Assembly (NCBI GenBank): GCA_016938425.1
Contig: JAFGUR010000170.1
Location: forward strand, 1 to 8,813
From: Fusobacteriaceae bacterium
Lineage (GTDB): Bacteria; Fusobacteriota; Fusobacteriia; Fusobacteriales; Fusobacteriaceae
Length of the DNA stretch: 8,813 nt
Direction of reading: 5' to 3'
Shown one piece after another: positions 1 through 6,206 of the stretch. Numbering within the stretch: the stretch's first letter is position 1; every line of letters begins with the position of its first letter. Below the pieces are notes generated by a model. That model made no database searches, had not been told where the DNA came from, and worked only from the letters and a program-made list of their open reading frames with translations. A program made the translations under genes and the position numbers.

Positions 1-77
1 AGCCACTTGAGGCTATTTAATCACAAAAAAATTAACTATTTTAATATTTTTATACGCGTAAAAAGACATTTATCTAC

Positions 78-287
78 TAGTTTTCTATAAGAACAAGAAG
101 AATATGTAATGTCATCAACTTAAGAAATTTTACAATATAACCTTCTCATATTATAGCTGTATGAAGTCAAAAAACTTAAAACTTCAAGTTTATCCTTATC
201 ACGAGGATATTTAGAGTAAGTTGTTAGATTCATTAAGTTGGTGACATTGCCCTCCTGTGTTCGCCCCAAGATAGTTTTCTTCAAGAA
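78..287. repeat. Imperfect direct repeat flanking the inverted repeat
   Basis: TAGTTTTCTATAAGAA at 78-93 recurs as TAGTTTTCTTCAAGAA at 272-287, 14 of 16 bases alike. The copies lie about 12 and 21 bases outside the two inverted-repeat arms. They are too far out and too imperfect for an ordinary target-site duplication. In such AT-rich DNA a chance match is possible. Confidence 0.3.
106..250 (+). repeat. 18-bp inverted repeat around a 109-nt spacer, possible MITE or IS remnant
   Basis: Arm 106-123 (GTAATGTCATCAACTTAA) is matched by the reverse complement of 233-250 (GCAATGTCACCAACTTAA) at 16 of 18 positions. Both differences become G-U pairs in a plus-strand RNA (U107 with G249, U115 with G241), so that RNA would have an unbroken 18-pair stem. 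The spacer carries a second hairpin, TATCCT with AGGATA, at about 191-209. The arms resemble, from memory, terminal inverted repeats of IS4/IS231-type elements, which share an ATCAACTTAAG-like core. There is no transposase frame and no clean target-site duplication next to the arms. Either a degenerate miniature element or a structured transcript would fit; I favour the element. Confidence 0.5.
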
Positions 288-295
288 TAAAATAG

Positions 296-318
296 AAAAG
301 AGGACTAAGCCTCTTTTT
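296..318. terminator. Bidirectional terminator after miaB
   Basis: AAAAGAGG (296-303), a six-base loop, then CCTCTTTT (310-317) forms an 8-bp stem. On the minus strand it lies directly after the miaB stop codon (326-328) and is followed by a T-rich tail (TTCTATTTT). On the plus strand it is followed by TTTTTAT. It should end miaB transcription and may also stop transcripts entering from the left. Confidence 0.7.
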
Positions 319-325
319 ATTAAAA

Positions 326-1642
326 TTAAACTAATTTTCCATAAATAGTCCATGTTTTTGTTTCTGTTATTTCAACATCTACAAATTTACCTTCTAACTC
401 TTTATCTCCTTCAAATAAAACAATTTTATTACTTGAAGTTCTTCCACTTAAAACATCTTTATTCTTTTTACTTGGTCCTTCAACAAATATTCTTAATTTT
501 TTTCCTAAATACTCTTGAGATAATTCTTTTGAAATTTTATTTTGAAGTTCAATTAATCTTTGTAATCTTTCTTTTTTAGTCTCATCATCAAGCTGATTTG
601 GCATGTCTGCCGCTTTTGTCCCTTTTCTAATTGAATACATAAACATAAATGAACTGTCATATTTAACTCTTTCCACTACATCTAATGTATCTAAGAAATT
701 CTCTTCTGTCTCTCCAGGAAAACCAACTATTATATCAGTTGTAAGAGATACATCAGGGATTTTATTTTTTATTTTCATTGCTAAAGCAATATATTCGTCT
801 TTTGTATATCCTCTATTCATTGCCTTTAAAGTCTCATTAGACCCAGATTGTAATGGTAAATGAATTGACCTTGCAATTTTAGGATTATTAGCAATAACTT
901 CTATTACTTCATCTGTAAAATCTCTAGGGTGTGGTGAAATAAATCTTATTATAAATTCTCCTTCAATTTTACAAAGTTCTGTTAGTAATTTTGCAAAATT
1001 ATCTCCATTATCAAAATCATTTCCATAAGAGTTTACATTTTGTCCAAGTAATAAAATTTCTTTATATCCCTTTTCTAAAAGATATTCTTTTGCTTCTGAT
1101 ACAACTTGTTCTAAAGGCACAGAACGTTCTCTCCCTCTAACATAAGGAACTATACAATAGGTACAAAAATTATTACATCCATATGTAATTGGTATAGAAG
1201 CAACAACTTTATCTCCAAAATCAGCGTCTATTCTTGGAGGTAGTTCATCTTCATCACCTGTAAATATAACATGTTTAAAGTTTCCACTTTCAATATCTTC
1301 TATTGCTTGTGGTATTTTACCTATATTTTGATTTCCCATAACAATATCTATTTGCTTAAATTTATTTGCAAGCTCTTCCCCTTGTTCTTGAGCAAAACAA
1401 CCAGTAACACCAATAATCATATTTTCTTTTTTAGTTTCTTTTATATGTTTAAGCTCTCCAAGTTTTCCATAAATTTGAGTTGCTGCTCCTTCTCTTACTG
1501 TACATGTATTTAAAAATACTGCATCAGATTCATGAATATTATCAATCACTTCATAACCCATGTTTTCTAATAATTTTCTTATTTTTGCACTTTCATTAAC
1601 ATTCATAGCACAACCATAGGTTATAATAGTTGCTTTTTTCAT
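326..1642 (-). CDS. miaB: tRNA-2-methylthio-N6-dimethylallyladenosine synthase MiaB
   Basis: This cytoplasmic radical-SAM enzyme adds a methylthio group to C2 of N6-isopentenyladenosine at position 37 of tRNAs that read UNN codons. The protein is 438 residues, the normal family length. The N-terminal methylthiotransferase domain shows the three ligands of the auxiliary Fe-S cluster: C11 (YGCAMN), C47 (LNTCTVRE) and C82 (GVTGCFAQE). The radical SAM core has CxxxCxxC at C156, C160 and C163 (CNNFCTYC). A TRAM RNA-binding domain occupies about residues 375-438. The SGRTSSNKIVLF stretch near 399-410 and overall length favour MiaB over RimO or MtaB. The usual YGCQMN motif reads YGCAMN here. I chose the ATG at 1642 over one seven codons upstream because AGGAGG sits 8 nt before it. 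A promoter lies just upstream, so it can be transcribed apart from the glycosylase gene 94 nt away. Confidence 0.96.
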   Translation of the reverse strand: MKKATIITYGCAMNVNESAKIRKLLENMGYEVIDNIHESDAVFLNTCTVREGAATQIYGKLGELKHIKETKKENMIIGVTGCFAQEQGEELANKFKQIDIVMGNQNIGKIPQAIEDIESGNFKHVIFTGDEDELPPRIDADFGDKVVASIPITYGCNNFCTYCIVPYVRGRERSVPLEQVVSEAKEYLLEKGYKEILLLGQNVNSYGNDFDNGDNFAKLLTELCKIEGEFIIRFISPHPRDFTDEVIEVIANNPKIARSIHLPLQSGSNETLKAMNRGYTKDEYIALAMKIKNKIPDVSLTTDIIVGFPGETEENFLDTLDVVERVKYDSSFMFMYSIRKGTKAADMPNQLDDETKKERLQRLIELQNKISKELSQEYLGKKLRIFVEGPSKKNKDVLSGRTSSNKIVLFEGDKELEGKFVDVEITETKTWTIYGKLV

Positions 1643-1650
1643 TAAAATTT

Positions 1651-1656
1651 CCTCCT
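1651..1656 (-). promoter_or_regulatory. miaB ribosome binding site
   Basis: Perfect AGGAGG 8 nt upstream of the ATG at 1642. It decides the start: the in-frame ATG at 1663 lies upstream of this site and has no comparable sequence of its own. Confidence 0.85.
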
Positions 1657-1697
1657 GTAACAAGCTATATCTTGAATTTTCATAAATTTTACTCGTT

Positions 1698-1726
1698 ATT
1701 GTACCATAATTTCAGTTTTTTTACAA
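1698..1726 (-). promoter_or_regulatory. Predicted sigma70 promoter of miaB
   Basis: On the minus strand TTGTAA (1721-1726) and TACAAT (1698-1703) are 17 nt apart, and the -10 box is preceded by TGG, an extended -10. Transcription would start near 1691, giving a leader of about 49 nt. The site lies between the end of the glycosylase gene and miaB. Confidence 0.65.
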
Positions 1727-1736
1727 ACCTTACTAA

Positions 1737-2381
1737 TTATTTAAAGATTTCTCCAGCCTCTTTATACCATAGTAATAAATCCATATGATCCATTGGAATT
1801 TTTATTTTTTTTGTATACTCTCTTAATTTTTCTTCCATTTCCACATATTTTTTCGGAGTTATTGTTTTAGGAATTTCATCTATTATATCTAATCTTTCCA
1901 TATTTCTTAGTATATGTCTGTCTAATATTGCTAACTGTCCACCTAGTCCAACATTTCTCAAGAAATGACTTGCCTCTTTCCACCCCATCCCTTTAATATT
2001 TTTTACTATCCATTCTCTTCTCTCAAAAGAGTCTTTCATAGATAAAAATAAATCTTTTGTAATTATGTCATTTTTCTCATTTGTCATTAAATCTCTCAAT
2101 CTAACCAAATTAGAAGCTTTCGTATTTTTAAATCTTACTACATTAAGGTATTCTGCTATTTCTTCAGGAGCTCCCTTAAAAAGTAAATCTGTTTCAACTA
2201 ATTTTTGTATTGCTCCCCATGCATTTAATGCCTTTGATTGTGGAGTTAGAACGCAAAATGATAATTCTATAAATATCTCTCTATTACTCCCATTTTCCCA
2301 AATATTGGCAAACTCTTTTAGTCTTTTTGAAATATCTGGTTTAATTTCTTTATATATTTTTTTTAGTTCATCTATATACAT
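1737..2381 (-). CDS. ogg: 8-oxoguanine DNA glycosylase/AP lyase, archaeal Ogg2 type
   Basis: This is a base-excision repair enzyme expected to remove 8-oxoguanine and cleave the abasic site by beta-elimination. The 214-residue protein matches the Methanocaldococcus-type Ogg (Ogg2) family of about 207 residues. The helix-hairpin-helix with catalytic lysine is at about 127-145 (IKGMGWKEASHF, K135). The catalytic aspartate is D154 in ILDRHILRN. The C-terminal LLWYKEAG stretch ends in a lysine (K214); in the family that terminal lysine contributes to 8-oxoguanine recognition. I assign residue roles by family similarity. A GTG at 2390 is in frame, but the ribosome binding site overlaps it, so the ATG at 2381 is preferred. 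It lies upstream of miaB on the same strand with no obvious terminator between, so read-through into miaB is possible. It is divergent from the membrane-protein gene at 2512. Confidence 0.88.
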   Translation of the reverse strand: MYIDELKKIYKEIKPDISKRLKEFANIWENGSNREIFIELSFCVLTPQSKALNAWGAIQKLVETDLLFKGAPEEIAEYLNVVRFKNTKASNLVRLRDLMTNEKNDIITKDLFLSMKDSFERREWIVKNIKGMGWKEASHFLRNVGLGGQLAILDRHILRNMERLDIIDEIPKTITPKKYVEMEEKLREYTKKIKIPMDHMDLLLWYKEAGEIFK

Positions 2382-2386
2382 AAAAC

Positions 2387-2393
2387 TCACCTC
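2387..2393 (-). promoter_or_regulatory. Ribosome binding site that fixes the ogg start
   Basis: GAGGTGA lies 5 nt upstream of the ATG at 2381. The alternative GTG start at 2390 sits inside this same sequence and so could not use it. Confidence 0.75.
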
Positions 2394-2400
2394 TTTTAGT

Positions 2401-2406
2401 ATTGTA
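2401..2406 (-). promoter_or_regulatory. Possible extended -10 promoter of ogg
   Basis: TACAAT preceded by TGA forms an extended -10 box. No good -35 box is seen at 16-18 nt. The implied start near 2394 leaves a leader of only about 13 nt, just long enough for the ribosome binding site. The same TGN-TACAAT arrangement occurs at the miaB promoter. Confidence 0.45.
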
Positions 2407-2511
2407 TCATAATTAGTTTATTTTGAATATTCTAAATATTTTACTTCTAAAAACCTATTTTTTTTGATAAAATTACTTATAAATTAATTAAATAATATAC
2501 TAGGAGGTTTT

Positions 2512-2727
2512 ATGAATAACAATCTTTTGACTGGATTTATATTTTTCTTTTGTGGTGTTTTTTCTATCTTTTGTTCTGTAAAGAATTACGATTGGTTTTT
2601 AAATAATAGAAAAGCATACTTAATAGTAAAAATTGCAGGAAGAAATGGTGCTAGAATTTTTTACTCTGTATTAGGGGCTATTATCTGTATATTTGGACTA
2701 ATCTTTGCTTTTGGAATTATTAAATAG
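2512..2727 (+). CDS. Small two-helix membrane protein, Imm17-like
   Basis: The 71-residue protein has a hydrophobic helix at about 5-22 and another at about 51-70. A polar, basic loop between them holds NYDWFLNNRKA and GRNGARIFYS. This layout and the DWF...R..GRxGARIFY pattern resemble, from memory, the Imm17 family of putative immunity proteins, which are predicted rather than proven to protect against a toxin. No toxin gene adjoins it, so the immunity role is unsupported here. AGGAGG at 2502-2507 lies 4 nt before the ATG, leaving no doubt that it is translated. It has its own strong terminator, so it is a single-gene unit, divergent from ogg. A TTGATA at 2464-2469 could be part of its promoter, but I see no good -10 box at the right distance. 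Confidence 0.8.
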   Translation: MNNNLLTGFIFFFCGVFSIFCSVKNYDWFLNNRKAYLIVKIAGRNGARIFYSVLGAIICIFGLIFAFGIIK

Positions 2728-2743
2728 TGTTTTATCTTCCCTT

Positions 2744-2779
2744 AAAACTTAAAGTTTATCTTTAAGTTTTTTTATTTTT
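2744..2779 (+). terminator. Rho-independent terminator of the small membrane protein gene
   Basis: AAAACTTAAAG (2744-2754), loop TTTAT, then CTTTAAGTTTT (2760-2770) gives an 11-bp stem followed by TTTATTTTT. It lies 17 nt after the stop codon and separates this gene from the ATP-binding protein gene. Confidence 0.85.
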
Positions 2780-2838
2780 ACTGTTATTGAAATATGTCTT
2801 TAAAAATTCTATAGTTTCTATATTAGTTTAAACAAATC

Positions 2839-2867
2839 TTGATAGTTAGTGAATTCTAAAGTTTAAA
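2839..2867 (+). promoter_or_regulatory. Possible promoter of the AlbA_2-domain gene
   Basis: TTGATA (2839-2844) and TTTAAA (2862-2867) are 17 nt apart and lie downstream of the preceding terminator. The -10 match is weak. The predicted start near 2875 would give a leader of about 23 nt. Confidence 0.35.
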
Positions 2868-2886
2868 TATAGATTAATTGCAAAAG

Positions 2887-2893
2887 AAGGTGA
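2887..2893 (+). promoter_or_regulatory. Ribosome binding site supporting a TTG start
   Basis: AAGGTGA lies 4 nt before the TTG at 2898. There is no ATG close by that keeps the conserved N-terminus, so the rare TTG start is the best choice. It may limit the amount of protein made. Confidence 0.65.
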
Positions 2894-2897
2894 GTCT

Positions 2898-4307
2898 TTG
2901 ACATTATTAGAGAAAATTAAAAAAGGGGAAAATAAAACAGTTGAATTTAAAGAAAAATTGCCTTCTAATGACAGTATTATTAAAACTGTCATTTCCTTTT
3001 CAAATACTAGTGGTGGTCTCTTGATTATTGGAGTTAAAGATAATGGTGAAATTATTGGAATTGATAATGAAGATATCTTTGCACTTCAAGATAAAATTTC
3101 TTCTATAATTTTTGATAATTGTTATCCAAATATCATACCTGAAATATATACTACAAACATTGATGGTAAACTTTTACTTGTTATAGAAATATTCCGAGGA
3201 AATTTACTTCCATACTATGTTAAAAATGAAGGTAAAAATAATGGTACCTATCTTCGCATTGGTGCTACAAATAGAAAAGCTGGATTTGATAATATTCTTG
3301 AACTTGAAAGACAAAGAAGAAATATTAGTTTTGATGAAGAAGTAGACTATGAATTTGAATTCGAAACACTTAATTTAAATCCTTTAAGAAGTCAATTCAT
3401 AAGTATAAATAAAAATTTAGACATTGACAAAATGATTAATCTTAAACTTGTAAAAATTGAAAATAATAAAATTTATCCTTCAAAAGCTTTACTAATTTTA
3501 CTTGGTTGCTATGAAAATGTCAGAATTAAGTGTTCTCGCTTTAAAGGAAAAACTATGGATATTTTTCTAGACAGAAAAGAATATGACTCTGATATTTTTT
3601 CTCAGCTTAAAAATGCAGAAAATTTCATTTTGAATCATATAAATTTAAGAGCTGAAATAAACGGACTTCAAAGAAAAGATATTCCTGAAATCCCTATTGA
3701 AGCCATTAGAGAAGCTCTTATAAATGCATTTGTTCATAGAGATTATTCAAATTTAGGTAGAGATATTAAACTCGGAATTTATGATGATATTGTAAATATT
3801 GTGTCGCCTGGCTCTTTTCCTAATAGTATCGTTGAAGAAGATATTTTAAATGGTAGATCAGAAATCAGAAACCGTGTAATAGCTAGAATTTTTAAAGAAC
3901 TTGGTTATATAGAGCAATGGGGAAGTGGTATAAAAAGAATAAAATCATTTTGTATTAACAGTGGCTTAAAAGAACCTTTAATAAGAGAAACTAATGATTT
4001 TGTTGATGTAGAGTTTTTTAGATTAGTAGATTTTAATGATTTGGTAGAAGAGTCTTTTAGTGGTCAAATAGGTGGTCAAATAGGTGGTCAAATAGGTGGT
4101 CAAATAAATATATCTCAAAATCAAAAAGAAATTTTAAACTATATTATCAAAAATCCTAAAATAACACGAACAGAGCTTTCTAAAAATTTAAACATTAATC
4201 CTTCAGCTATACAAAAACATCTTGATAAATTGAAATCAGAAGGAATCATTAAACGAATAGGTAAAACCAAAGGATATTGGGAAATTATTTTGGATATTAA
4301 TAATTAA
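2898..4307 (+). CDS. AlbA_2 (Schlafen-like) ATP-binding protein with C-terminal winged helix
   Basis: The 469-residue protein has three parts. An AlbA_2 / Schlafen-type domain lies at about 10-125 (EFKEKLP near 16, SFSNTSGGLLIIGV at 33-46). A GHKL-type ATPase (HATPase_c_4) lies at about 260-350, with an N-box-like REALINAFVHRD (271-282), a G1-like VSPGSF (302-307) and a G2-like GSGI (342-345). A winged-helix DNA-binding domain lies at about 405-465. Between the last two is a GQIG tandem repeat (389-403), a linker type seen in this family. These proteins are often labelled RecG-like or transcriptional regulators; their function is mostly unknown, and some relatives occur in defence loci. The start is TTG, supported by AAGGTGA 4 nt upstream and by the usual LLEKIKKGENKTVEFK N-terminus. 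pepF follows after 30 nt with no terminator, so the two are probably co-transcribed. Confidence 0.87.
   Translation: MTLLEKIKKGENKTVEFKEKLPSNDSIIKTVISFSNTSGGLLIIGVKDNGEIIGIDNEDIFALQDKISSIIFDNCYPNIIPEIYTTNIDGKLLLVIEIFRGNLLPYYVKNEGKNNGTYLRIGATNRKAGFDNILELERQRRNISFDEEVDYEFEFETLNLNPLRSQFISINKNLDIDKMINLKLVKIENNKIYPSKALLILLGCYENVRIKCSRFKGKTMDIFLDRKEYDSDIFSQLKNAENFILNHINLRAEINGLQRKDIPEIPIEAIREALINAFVHRDYSNLGRDIKLGIYDDIVNIVSPGSFPNSIVEEDILNGRSEIRNRVIARIFKELGYIEQWGSGIKRIKSFCINSGLKEPLIRETNDFVDVEFFRLVDFNDLVEESFSGQIGGQIGGQIGGQINISQNQKEILNYIIKNPKITRTELSKNLNINPSAIQKHLDKLKSEGIIKRIGKTKGYWEIILDINN
4060..4106 (+). repeat. 12-bp in-frame tandem repeat encoding GQIG
   Basis: The unit GTGGTCAAATAG is repeated nearly four times (3.9 copies) with no base differences between copies. 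It encodes the GQIG repeats at residues 389-403, the linker between the ATPase and the winged helix. Because the unit is a multiple of three, slipped-strand gain or loss of copies would change linker length without a frameshift. Confidence 0.9.
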
Positions 4308-4337
4308 GATTTTTAAAAATTTAAAGGAGGAAAATTT

Positions 4338-6098
4338 ATGAATTATAAATGGAATTTGGACAAACTATATTTGTCTTTTGAAGATGAAAACTTGAAAAAG
4401 GATTTAAATTTACTACCATCAAAACTTGATGATTTTTTAAAGTGGTCAAATGAAAATTTATCTGCAATAAACACGGAAAATTTAGAAGAGTTCTTAAAAA
4501 AGAAAATTGAAGTTTCTACAATTTTCGAAAAAATTTATTCTTTTGGACAACTTTCATATACTGTTAATGTAAAAGATATCAATGCTAAAAAACTTATAGA
4601 GCTTTGCGAAAAACTTTTTGTTAAATTTACTGAATTAGATGTTATTTTTACTGAAGCTTTAAAAAACTGTGACAAACTGCAAAATATTATTGATAGTTCT
4701 ATGTTTCTTAAAGAACATTCTTTTATCTTAAATGAGATTAAAGAGTCATCAACATATGTATTATCTAAAAAAGAAGAATTAGCAATTGAGAAAATCAAAA
4801 ATACAGGTTCTAGAACATGGGCTAAATTACAAGATACTCTTACTGCTACACTTATGATTGAGGTAGAAGTTGATGGAAAACAAGAAACACTTCCTTTATC
4901 ATCTGTAAGAAATCTTGCTTATGATAACTCACAAGTAAATAGAAAAAATGCATATTTTGCAGAATTAAATGCATATAAAAAAATTGAAGAACCAATTTCT
5001 TTTGCTCTAAACTCAATTAAAGGAGAAGCCTTAGAAGAAACTGAAATGAGAGGCTATGACTCTATTCTTCAAAGAACTTTACTTGATTCTCGTTTAAAAA
5101 AGGAAACTCTTGAAGCTATGCTAGAAGCACTGAAAGATAACTTGCCAATATTTGAAAAGTTTCTATTAAAAAAATCTCAAATACTAGGACATAAAAACGG
5201 GCTTCCTTTTTATGATTTATTTGCTCCTGTTGGTAACGCAAATATAACTTTTACAGAAGAGGACTCAATAAAATTTATTATTGAAAATTTTAGTAGTTTT
5301 AGCCATAATCTAGGAAACTTTGCTAAAAAAGCCTTTGCTGAAAATTGGGTAGATTTTTCTCCTAAAGAAGGAAAAGTTGGTGGTGCTTTTTGTCAAAATC
5401 TTCAAAGTATTGGAGAAAGTAGAGTTTTAACTAACTTTACTGGTTCTTTTAGTGATGTCTCTACTCTGGCTCATGAATTAGGTCATGCTTATCACGGGTA
5501 TGCTCTTAATAATGAAAGCTATTTAAATACCAATTATTCTATGCCAATAGCTGAAACAGCGTCTATATTCTGTGAAACTATTGTAAAAAATGCTATATTA
5601 AAAACAGCTTCTAAAGAAGAAAAATTATTTATTTTAGAACAAGATATTTCTGATTCATTACAAGTTATTGTAGATATTTATTCTAGATATATTTTTGAAA
5701 GTGAAGTAATAGAAAAAAGAAAGAATGGTTCTTTAGATGTTGAAAACTTTAAAGAAATTATGCTAAATTCACAAAAATCAGCATATTTAAATGGACTTGA
5801 CCATGAATTCTTACATCCTTATATGTGGGTTTGTAAAGGTCATTATTATGAAGCTTCATTAAATTTCTATAATTTCCCATATGCTTTTGGTCTTCTATTC
5901 TCAAAAGGATTATATGCTTTATATCTTGAACAAGGGAATTCTTTCATTGAAAAATATGACAAACTTTTATCAATTACAGGAAAAAATAACATTGAAGATG
6001 TTGTAGCTTCCATTGGAATAGATATAACAAATAAAGAGTTTTGGAAAAATTCATTAAAATTAATTGAAAATAGCATTGATGAATTTATCAAATTATAG
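4338..6098 (+). CDS. pepF: Oligoendopeptidase F (M3B zinc metallopeptidase)
   Basis: This cytoplasmic zinc peptidase hydrolyses short to medium peptides, fitting an organism that ferments amino acids from imported peptides. The 586-residue length is typical of the M3B PepF group. An N-terminal oligopeptidase F region lies at about 110-180 and the M3 catalytic domain from about 195 to 575. The HExxH zinc motif is H379-E380-L-G-H383 (LAHELGHAYHGY). The third zinc ligand is predicted as E406 in PIAETASIFCE, which aligns with E502 of thimet oligopeptidase. No signal peptide is present. AGGAGG (4325-4330) lies 7 nt before the ATG. It follows the AlbA_2 gene by 30 nt with no promoter visible in between, and ends at the shared terminator 65 nt downstream. 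Confidence 0.95.
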   Translation: MNYKWNLDKLYLSFEDENLKKDLNLLPSKLDDFLKWSNENLSAINTENLEEFLKKKIEVSTIFEKIYSFGQLSYTVNVKDINAKKLIELCEKLFVKFTELDVIFTEALKNCDKLQNIIDSSMFLKEHSFILNEIKESSTYVLSKKEELAIEKIKNTGSRTWAKLQDTLTATLMIEVEVDGKQETLPLSSVRNLAYDNSQVNRKNAYFAELNAYKKIEEPISFALNSIKGEALEETEMRGYDSILQRTLLDSRLKKETLEAMLEALKDNLPIFEKFLLKKSQILGHKNGLPFYDLFAPVGNANITFTEEDSIKFIIENFSSFSHNLGNFAKKAFAENWVDFSPKEGKVGGAFCQNLQSIGESRVLTNFTGSFSDVSTLAHELGHAYHGYALNNESYLNTNYSMPIAETASIFCETIVKNAILKTASKEEKLFILEQDISDSLQVIVDIYSRYIFESEVIEKRKNGSLDVENFKEIMLNSQKSAYLNGLDHEFLHPYMWVCKGHYYEASLNFYNFPYAFGLLFSKGLYALYLEQGNSFIEKYDKLLSITGKNNIEDVVASIGIDITNKEFWKNSLKLIENSIDEFIKL

Positions 6099-6163
6099 AA
6101 ATAAACTTCACAAGTTCATAGTACTATTTTCTTAAATTTATAATTTATTACAGGTATTAAAAT

Positions 6164-6196
6164 AAAACCCTGAAACTTTAAAATTTCAGGGTTTTT
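6164..6196. terminator. Shared bidirectional terminator between pepF and the UPF0210 gene
   Basis: AAAACCCTGAAA (6164-6175), an eight-base loop, then TTTCAGGGTTTT (6184-6195) forms a perfect 12-bp stem, flanked by A's on one side and T's on the other. It can end both converging operons: pepF on the plus strand and the UPF0237/UPF0210 operon on the minus strand, whose stop is at 6207. Confidence 0.9.
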
Positions 6197-6206
6197 CTAT
6201 TTAAAT

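Larger units (their letters stand above)
1..295. other. Non-coding left-edge region
   Basis: No convincing gene is seen here. Positions 1-14 form a small hairpin (AGCC, six-base loop, GGCT). It could be the remainder of a terminator belonging to a gene outside the window, but no U-tract follows on the plus strand and the window edge hides the other side. The rest contains the inverted repeat at 106-250 and a weak direct repeat, listed separately. A minus-strand open frame of 77 codons (120-353) crosses the miaB terminator and the miaB stop, has no ribosome binding site and resembles no family I know, so I do not call it. Confidence 0.6.

Noticed and set aside
1..14. Hairpin AGCC...GGCT as a terminator
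   Set aside because: Only four pairs and no T-tract on the visible side; the window edge prevents a decision.
120..353. 77-codon minus-strand open frame at the left edge
   Set aside because: It runs through the miaB terminator and overlaps the miaB 3' end, has no ribosome binding site, and lies over the inverted-repeat element.
2379..2390. GTG start at 2390 for ogg
   Set aside because: The ribosome binding site overlaps the GTG; the ATG nine bases downstream has correct spacing.
2512..2727. Imm17-like protein as half of a toxin-immunity pair
   Set aside because: No toxin-like gene adjoins it; the neighbour on one side is a DNA repair enzyme and on the other an ATP-binding protein behind a strong terminator.
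4060..4106. Short tandem repeat as a CRISPR-like array
   Set aside because: The unit is 12 bp without spacers and lies in frame inside a gene.
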